14,832 bases of DNA from Synergistaceae bacterium (GTDB taxonomy: Bacteria > Synergistota > Synergistia > Synergistales > Aminobacteriaceae). How positions within the stretch are numbered: position 1 is the first letter of the stretch; each line of letters begins with the position of its first letter. The DNA is taken from contig JAFTBT010000177.1 in assembly GCA_017455085.1 (NCBI GenBank), forward strand, positions 1 to 14,832. Direction: 5' to 3'. Below are positions 13,432 to 14,832 of this stretch, piece after piece. The notes beneath the pieces are model-generated. The model worked only from the letters and a program-made list of their open reading frames with translations. It had not been told where the DNA came from and searched no databases. A program made the position numbers and the translations under genes.

Positions 13432-14832
13432 ATGATGAATTTTCTGCGCAAACAAATGAAGTGGGTTATGGCTGTGATAGTCGTAGCGTTTCTTCTGTCC
13501 ACGTTCCTGATGTACGAGGGCAGAGGCACTAGGCGCACACCTACACGCAACGCTGACGGCTCAATGAGTGATTACGAGGTAGCAACAATCAATGGCCGCT
13601 CACTTATGCGCTCGGAACTTGAACACAGGCTCAGGGACTACCTCAGCAGTTACAGCTCCCGAAGTGCAGAGAGTCTTGACATGCCGGCAATCTATCAGGC
13701 AGTGCTTGATCAGGCAGTGCTTGAGTCGCAGATTGCAAAAGAAGTTGACGAGAAGGGAATCAGAGTCTCCGATGCAGATGCGGATGTTGCTATGAAGGCG
13801 TATGCAGATGCATATTACCCCACGCGCGAGACATTCTATCAGGCATTGGCGAACAGCGGCGTAAAGGTCGAGGACTACAAGCGTTCACTTGCCAGACAGA
13901 TGGCAGCTGACCAGCTTGTGCGCAGTGCTATCGGTGAAATAGTCATCAGTGAGGACAGAGCAGTAGAGTTTTACGAGACTATGAAGGCCTTGATTTACAC
14001 TAAACCCGAAGGCTACATGCTGCACATGGCAGAGTTCAGGAAGAGTGATGATGCAGAATTTCTCAGGGCAAAACTTGAGGGCGGCGAGTCTTGGGCGGAT
14101 ATAGTCTCGAAGGATGAGCTTGCTTCTCATGACGTGATAAACATTACCCGCAATCCTGTGTTCCTTCCTGCAACAGCATTCACAGCAGGGACGTTGAATG
14201 TGCTTGCGTCTCTTGATGTTGGGAAGGTCAGCCCTGTGTTCAGCGTTACGAGTGATGATTACGCAGTCGGAATGAAGACGGAGCATGTTGACGCGTCAGT
14301 GAGTCCGTATGCGGAAGTGAGCGGAGACATCAAGAATATGCTGACGAGTCAGGAGGAACGTATGAGGCTGAATGCGTACCAGCAGAGTTTGCTGAAGAGT
14401 GCGCAGTTGGTGGTACACGACAAAGAGCTTTTTGCGCGGCCTGTAGTGAGTGAGGATACAGCACCGACAGTTGAGGACGTGTTACCTGAGCTTGCGGAGA
14501 CACCGACAGTGAGCGAAGAGCCTAAACCCGTAACGGAAGCTGCACTTGCAACGGAAGCTGCACCCGTAACGGAAGCTGCACCTGCAACGGAAGCTGCACC
14601 TGCAACGGAAGCTGCACCTGCAACGGAAGCTGCACCTGCAACGGAAGCTGCACCCGTAACGGAAGCTGCACTTGCAACGGAAGCCACACCCGTAACGGAA
14701 GCTGCACCTGCAACGGAAGCTGCACCTGCAACGGAAGCTGCACCTGCAACGGAAGCTGCACCTGCAACGGAAGCTGCACCCGCAACGGAAGCTGCACCTG
14801 CAACGGAAGCTGCACCCGTAACGGAAGCTGCA
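13432..14832 (+). CDS. SurA/PpiD-like membrane-anchored periplasmic chaperone, 3' end outside the window
   Basis: The frame is open for all 467 codons to the window edge. A short basic N-terminus and one TM helix (about 11-27, VMAVIVVAFLLSTFLMY) anchor the protein with the rest in the periplasm. EVATINGRSLMRSELEHRL is the typical opening of a SurA N-terminal domain, followed by a helical region (VLDQAVLESQIAKEVDEKGIRVSDADVD-like) to about residue 165. Residues about 195-285 resemble a parvulin (PpiC) fold in outline, but the conserved active-site pattern is not clear, so isomerase activity is doubtful. From residue 366 the protein is an uninterrupted (P/L)(A/V)TEAA repeat. The start is ATG at 13432 or 13435, with AGAAGG 12 nt upstream. 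It probably assists outer-membrane or secreted protein folding. Confidence 0.75.
   Translation, partial: MMNFLRKQMKWVMAVIVVAFLLSTFLMYEGRGTRRTPTRNADGSMSDYEVATINGRSLMRSELEHRLRDYLSSYSSRSAESLDMPAIYQAVLDQAVLESQIAKEVDEKGIRVSDADADVAMKAYADAYYPTRETFYQALANSGVKVEDYKRSLARQMAADQLVRSAIGEIVISEDRAVEFYETMKALIYTKPEGYMLHMAEFRKSDDAEFLRAKLEGGESWADIVSKDELASHDVINITRNPVFLPATAFTAGTLNVLASLDVGKVSPVFSVTSDDYAVGMKTEHVDASVSPYAEVSGDIKNMLTSQEERMRLNAYQQSLLKSAQLVVHDKELFARPVVSEDTAPTVEDVLPELAETPTVSEEPKPVTEAALATEAAPVTEAAPATEAAPATEAAPATEAAPATEAAPVTEAALATEATPVTEAAPATEAAPATEAAPATEAAPATEAAPATEAAPATEAAPVTEAA
14527..14832 (+). repeat. 18-bp tandem repeat, 17 in-frame units, continuing past the window
   Basis: From 14527 to the edge there are 17 exact-length 18-bp units of the form CCY-GYA-ACG-GAA-GCT-GCA, each giving PATEAA, PVTEAA or LATEAA. 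A higher-order pattern is visible: units 1-7 read PV, LA, PV, PA, PA, PA, PA and units 8-14 repeat this order, a 126-bp block duplication. Low base divergence indicates recent expansion. The array is open in several other frames only because its period is a multiple of three. Confidence 0.97.

Noticed and set aside
14349..14815. Long minus-strand ORFs of ASVAG and QLPLQV repeats
   Set aside because: They are shadows of the 18-bp repeat on the opposite strand of the chaperone gene; the plus-strand frame has a TM anchor and a recognisable SurA-like domain.

Overview
The window most likely comes from a member of the Synergistota (Synergistetes). The best pointer is the C-terminus encoded at about 2484-2577: a glycine run, the core CNAG, a hydrophobic stretch and a final RKKR. 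This matches the Synergist-CTERM sorting signal, which is known from that phylum. Gene content fits an anaerobic, host-associated or sediment bacterium, but I cannot name a genus.

Layout. (1) 1-2580, plus strand: a possible gene tail, a promoter, an 82-aa peptide with two tandem copies of a leader-like motif (LSxxEMSG(V/I)AG followed by RGGG), and 4 bp later a secreted papain-family (C1) protease with the Synergist-CTERM anchor. The protease reading frame is broken twice, each time by what looks like one lost base in a homopolymer. (2) 2609-2645: a bidirectional terminator between convergent units. (3) 2666-9756, minus strand: an iron-uptake cluster in transcription order FTR1-type permease, P19/Tp34 periplasmic metal-binding protein, DUF2318 membrane Fe-S protein, two FtsX/MacB-type permeases and an ABC ATPase. 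This is the gene order of the Campylobacter jejuni p19 locus, without its thioredoxin-like genes. (4) 9954-10885, minus: a shortened AlbA_2/RecG-like ATP-binding protein preceded by a coupled 35-codon ORF that shares its N-terminus. (5) 10954-13341, plus: DNA polymerase I without a recognisable 3'-5' exonuclease active site. (6) 13432-14832, plus: a membrane-anchored SurA/PpiD-like periplasmic chaperone that runs off the window through 17 perfect 18-bp repeat units.

How the genes work together. From the family, P19 captures iron (with copper) in the periplasm, FTR1 moves iron across the inner membrane, and the DUF2318 protein plus the ABC-type complex probably supply redox or energy functions. 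The cluster has a good sigma70-like promoter in front of the FTR1 gene. Between FTR1 and P19 lies an unusual 320-bp spacer with a G-quadruplex motif and a 24-bp tandem repeat array. A terminator-like hairpin sits between P19 and DUF2318, so the cluster may be expressed in graded segments.

A recurring theme is short tandem repeats (39-bp, 24-bp and 18-bp periods) and homopolymer frame breaks. The frame breaks (C-run at 818-820, A-run near 2277-2279, T-run at 7372-7376) may be assembly errors, real decay or slippage sites; raw reads would decide.
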